Below are positions 59,400 to 64,000 of a stretch of 64,000 nucleotides of DNA, one piece after another (position 1 is the stretch's first letter; every line of letters begins with the position of its first letter). The position numbers and the translations under genes are program-made. A model generated the notes under the pieces. That model saw nothing but the letters and a program-made list of their open reading frames with translations, ran no database searches and had not been told where the DNA came from. This DNA comes from Agelaius tricolor (taxonomy: Eukaryota > Chordata > Aves > Passeriformes > Icteridae): contig JALJCS010000037.1 of assembly GCA_023055355.1 (NCBI GenBank), positions 4,960,001 to 5,024,000 of the forward strand, given 5' to 3'.

Positions 59400-62300
59400 G
59401 TTTTGTTTGTTCTTTTCCATGTGGTTTTTGGTAGTGCCGGGTGTTTGCTGTTGTGGGAGATGGGTGCCTGGGACCCCAGGTGTCTGTTCTGGTGTCAAAC
59501 CTGCAGCTGTTCTGGGTTTGGATGCACCCCTGGAAGGGGATGGCTGGGCTGGATTTGGAGGGAGGTGTGGCTCCTTCCCACAGGCTGGAGGAAGTCCCCT
59601 GGGCTCAGGATGGTTTGCCCCATCCCAGCATTCAGAGGCTGCTAGAGGGGAGATGGCTCAGACCAAACCCTGGTGCTGGATGGGCATGTGCTGTTTGAGA
59701 TGTTCCTAAAGAAGCTACTTGTCCCCAGGGAGTGAGGGAAGAGCTCACAGCCCATCCTGGGATGAGGGATTTGGGGTGCATTTTTGGGGCTGCAGCCCCA
59801 GCCTGTATGGCTAAGCACCCACAGTTCCCTGTGAACATTCTCAGCTTTTTGATTCCAGCCTGGGCCCCAGCACCTCAGGCTGTGGGGATGGGGTCAGTGA
59901 GTGATGTCTTCAGTGCCCCAAGGAAGGGGCAGAGGGTGAGGGTCAACATGGCCCTTCCATCCGCAAAAGCATCTGTGTCCTCTGGCACGGCTCAGAGCAG
60001 AGCAGTGGCCAGCAGGGCTGTGCCACTCTCTGGAGGCTTTCCCAGCAGGACCCGGCTGCTCCGGGCCGGGGCAGGGCAGAGGGGAAGGGCAGAGGCAGCC
60101 CCGGGCCTGCACGGCCAGGCCCTGCCCAAGGCCGGGCCTTTGAAGGCACCATGCAGGCAAGCCTCCCTCGCTGGCGCTGCTGGGGTGTCGGATGAGGCTC
60201 TTTATCAATGATTCTGCCAGCTCTGCAAATGCCTAAATCCCAGGGAAATTTGTGCTGTGCTCAGTTTGGCTCTGGGTGTGGGTTCCCAGGGATGCAAGGA
60301 GTGGCATCCTGCAAACACAGTGGGGGGGGGGCGAAACCTGGAGAAAAGGCTCAGTGTGACCTTTCCAGGTTGGCCAAACTCCACTCCAGTGTGCCAAGCC
60401 CTGTGCCATCTGGTGCCAGCATGGGCCAGTGCCTGGCACAGACACAGCTGGTGTCCCTAGGTGCCCTGGGGACATGCAACCACCCAGGCAGCAGCCCAGT
60501 GTAGATAATACTGGCACCAAGTGACCCAGATGGATTTGAGCAGGAGAAAAGAGATTATGCCAAAACCATCAGTCACAACCACTGGTGGTCCTGGAATTCC
60601 TTCACCCAGGGTTCTGTGGCAGCTGCTGACTCCAAATCTGTTGGGAGTGTGGGGTGAGCACCACTACCCTCCCCAGGTGTGGCAGTGTGTGACATTGACT
60701 ACCAGCCTCTGCCACCAAACCTCACAGTGGCTGTGCTCCCCAGGGCACACGGGGTTACACCTGTGGGTGGAAATAATCACAGCCTCATCCCTTTGCACTT
60801 GGAATGCTGCCAAACCTTGTCCTGGCACCTGTGTTGGGATTTCACAGAGCTGGGTTCACATGGCTCAGCTCAGCCCTGCAGCTTCTCATCCTTCACCTTG
60901 TCCCAGGGCCCCAGAGAGCTGGGCTGGGCCAGTCACCACCTCAAGAATGGGTTTTTCTGGAGGAAGGCAGCATTCCTGTGTGCGGCTCCTCTCCCTACTG
61001 TGAATGGGGTGGGCTGGGGTCTCCAACAGTCCCTTATTTGGGCACCCCCCTGGAGCCAAGCCCAGCAAAGCCCCTCTGTGTTCCCCACATGTGATGGCCC
61101 TGGTAGTGGAAATGTGCTGAGGACACAGGTCGAGCGCCCTGGGCAGCAGCTGCCCTGATGCCAGGCTCCTCCCAAGGCCCATGGCCACCCCACTTTGCAG
61201 TTTTCCTTTACAGAAACCCCATCCAAGGAATCTAGGAACTTCAAAGACTTGATTTTTTTACCCTCTTGTTCTTTCCCTTTTCTATTTTTGTTCCAATAAC
61301 ACAAAAATATTGGATGGTTTGGTGGTGTAAGCACATTCTTCTGGCATTTTTGCCTGTCCCTGGCTATGTGTCATTGTCCATTGGCCGCATTACGTAGGTG
61401 CTGTTGTTCCAAGAGAAACCAAAGCAAGAATTTGAACTTTCAAGTGCTTCCTGCCATTGTCTTTTACTTTTGTTTGTGCTGCTGACTCCAAACCAGATGG
61501 ATCGGGCTCCCCTCCGGCTGGGGGGCAATGGGAAGTCAACACAGCCAGGCGAGGTTTGACAGCTTTGTCTTCTCTTCTGTTGCCCTTCATCCGTCAAGCC
61601 TGGCCATCGGCACAGAATTGGCTGTCACATATGGATGTGGGGGAGGAGGTGGGATTTTATTTGAATTTCAGGGAGCTTAACACAGGGAGTAAGTAATGAA
61701 TGAGAAAGAAAGACAGCGAGCGGACAAGCAAGAGGGGACAGGCTGTAATCAAAATTCAGGACATTTTAAATAGATGCTTTGTTGGGCATTTGTATGACTA
61801 TGATAATGCCGCAGCCCGACGGCCCAAAGAGGAGTTACCTTTTTAAACAAAAAAGAATCACAATCAACTTCTGTTCGGTGTCGGCGAGGAGCCGGTGGCT
61901 CAGGCTGCCTAGCCAGGCTGGCTTCATTTCCAAACATCAGAATTTTTTGCCCTCTATCAAGGCATTCTGGGCTCCATCCCTGTGGATGGATGGATGGATG
62001 GATGGATGGATGGATGATGGATGGATGATGGATGGATGGATGATGGATGGATGGATGGATGGATGGATGGATGGATGGATGGTCAGCAGCACCAGGCTCC
62101 TCAGCACATCATGCAGGACAGGACAGCTGATGGTTTCAGCCTGTTTTTGCTGCTGACCCAAAGCTGCTGCAGTATTTGGTGCTGGGACTGGGTGCAGAGG
62201 TCCTATCCCCCATATCCATCCCAGGTCATCCTGTTCCTGCAGCATGGAGTAATTATTTGCTCTTCTTGGGGTGAACATGAGCTTCACGCACTGCCATGAG

Positions 62301-64000
62301 GTGAGCATGGTATTTTCGGTGCCATCCCCCATGCCCTGAAATCACTGTCTCTCCACAGACCCCCATGCTTGGAGGACTGTGTCCTCCCCAGGATGTTCCC
62401 AGCACAGTGTAGGAGCATCCAACAAGGAGATTGGAATTGGGGGCAGCTCCAATTTCTCCTTGGTGCAGCAAGTGCTCCCCAGGGCACACGTCATGCCCCC
62501 AGGAATGATGCTGCTCCATTGTGGAGAAAGGAGAAACCTCGTCCCAAAACCTCTGCAGCTGTGGTGTTGTCTGCCACCATGAGCACCCATCTTAGGGTGC
62601 CCAGGGAGAGGTGACCTCTGGGTCTCACCCTGGATGGGACACAGACCTGTAGGTTCAGTGGAATTTTTGGCTTTTTAACAGGTTTTTCTTCCTGGGGAGA
62701 AATGGTCAAGCAGGACAACATCGTGGTTTGTCTGCTTTTGGGGAAAACAGTGGATGGGGTTTGGATCTGGAAGGATGGAAGGTGCTTGGCTGGAGGGATT
62801 GAGGGATGGCAGAGGGCCTGGGGGGATCACTGGGGACATGGAGGGGTAGAAGAAAGCAGGGAGAGGGGCTGGCTGGGAGAGATGGGTAATAGAGGCCTGG
62901 TGGGATGGATGGGTAAGGGACAGGTAGAAGAATAGAGAGAGGCAAACCTGGACAGCTGGAGCAATGATGAGGTTGGGCGTGGTTGAGACAACGATTTTAA
63001 CTGGGAACTCCTCATTCATCCTGACTCCAAGAGTGTCCTGTGGCTGGGAGCAGACCCTGAGGGCAAGCCAAGGAGAGCAGCATCGCCAGCAGCACAATCA
63101 GGTGATGACAGATCTCAGCCCAGCTGTGCTGGTGGTGTTCTCCTGGCTCTTTTTATGAAGAGGCTCCCCAGAAGGGGAAAATTCCCCAACCAGCTGCATG
63201 TTTATCCCAGTAGGATGGCTATGGCTCTGCTGACCCCTCCTCAGTGGGGCATGGAGGATGTGGACACGAGCACAGAGCAGTGGCAGAGTGGGCCCAGTGA
63301 GCAGAGCCCCACACAGCACTGGCTGGAGGGGACATGGACAGAGGGGACATTGACTGGCCAGCACTTGGTAGCTCTGCTGTGACGTATTTGGGGGGCAGCT
63401 GAGGCTGAGCCTTCAAAGGGAGCCTGAGCAGCACCCTGGGACTGATGGTTTGTGCTCTGAAACATGACAGCACAATGAACAGATCCTGGCTTCAAATGAA
63501 TCCTGCAACCAAGGAGAGCCTCTGCTTGGAAGCAGTGATTCTGCAGCCTCCTCTCAGCCCAAGACTGACATCTCTGTTCTTGTTTTCTCCAGATGAAAAA
63601 TCTCTTCTCGCCCGTGTGCAGTCCCCAGCAATGTTCTCACACATGAATGCAGTTGCACAAAGAGGCTCCAAATGTGTGCAGCCCTCAGGGTTTCCTGGAC
63701 TAGACTCTGGTGTCTCAGTGTGGTCACCCCTCCAGCTGGGGCAGGAGCTGGGTGGCAGCTCCCTGGACTCCTGATTTCTTTTGATTATGCCTAAACCACT
63801 CAATCACACAGTGGCTGGAGGGCTTTCCCTGGAGTGGGTGGAGGAGCTGGAGGCACCTGTTGCAGTGTGCTCTAAAGGTTTCACTGAGTGCCCCATCCCA
63901 TGCCCAGTCTGCCCCTTGGAAATGATTGCTGGATTTCCAGCACCCTACCACCTTTGGGGAACTGGCAGGTGCTGTAACACTTACTGGGTCTCTCACTGGA
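59400..64000. other. Intergenic, downstream of NRARP
   Basis: No gene was recognised. The only clear feature is a GGAT microsatellite (61984-62082). A unique AT-rich block at 61190-61480 and a segment at 61735-61985 look enhancer-like (clustered TAAT, GATA and CAATCA strings). By synteny TOR4A would be expected further on, but no torsin-like exon is seen here. Confidence 0.7.
61984..62082. repeat. (GGAT)n microsatellite
   Basis: About 24 GGAT units with three GAT-unit (3-bp) interruptions in the middle third. Confidence 0.97.

Noticed and set aside
59400..64000. TOR4A expected by synteny
   Set aside because: No torsin-like AAA+ motif in any frame. It must lie beyond the window if present.

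Overview
The window looks like a GC-rich, gene-sparse segment of a bird chromosome. The evidence is threefold. There are several truncated CR1 retrotransposon 3' ends in both orientations. There is a solo endogenous-retrovirus LTR with a clean 6-bp target duplication. There are also two recognisable vertebrate genes, EXD3 and NRARP, in the same order and orientation as in the human 9q34.3 cluster (EXD3 then NRARP, read on the coding strand). The wider sequence is typical of a GC-rich avian (micro)chromosome: high GC, many CpG clusters, GGA, pentanucleotide and poly-C/poly-G tracts. I cannot name the species. No prokaryotic features are present.

Positions 1 to about 47,630 hold the 3' part of EXD3 (exonuclease mut-7 homolog), on the + strand. 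Two exons are convincing. The exon at 38476-38569 carries the start of the Mut7-C zinc-binding segment. The terminal exon at 47075-47391 carries the FYCC-x-CCGKVFW block and the stop. They join in the same phase across an 8.5-kb intron. I could not find the Mut7-C core or the 3'-5' exonuclease domain further upstream. Two small splice-bounded open segments, at 31600-31644 and 35702-35791, are listed only as weak candidates. The rest of 1-38475 is noncoding sequence (probably EXD3 introns), with CR1 fragments, simple repeats, a 15-bp-unit minisatellite, several CpG-rich islands and the solo LTR at 36442-37115.

Positions 47,630 to about 55,900 are intergenic. They hold a long GGA microsatellite, one CR1, AT-rich islands that look like candidate enhancers, and two CpG-rich blocks. 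NRARP follows as a single coding exon at 56134-56487 inside a strong CpG island. Its core promoter contains an exact SOX-POU composite motif joined to a TATA-like element. Its 5' UTR has a short upstream ORF whose stop overlaps the NRARP start codon. Its 2.9-kb 3' UTR ends at a good polyadenylation signal at 59358-59363. From about 59,400 to the end I see only intergenic sequence with a GGAT microsatellite.

NRARP is a Notch-induced feedback inhibitor of the Notch transcription complex, and EXD3 is a predicted exonuclease. Beyond conserved linkage I see no evidence that the two act together. I found no sign of a new multi-gene system. The most interesting signals are regulatory, around NRARP.
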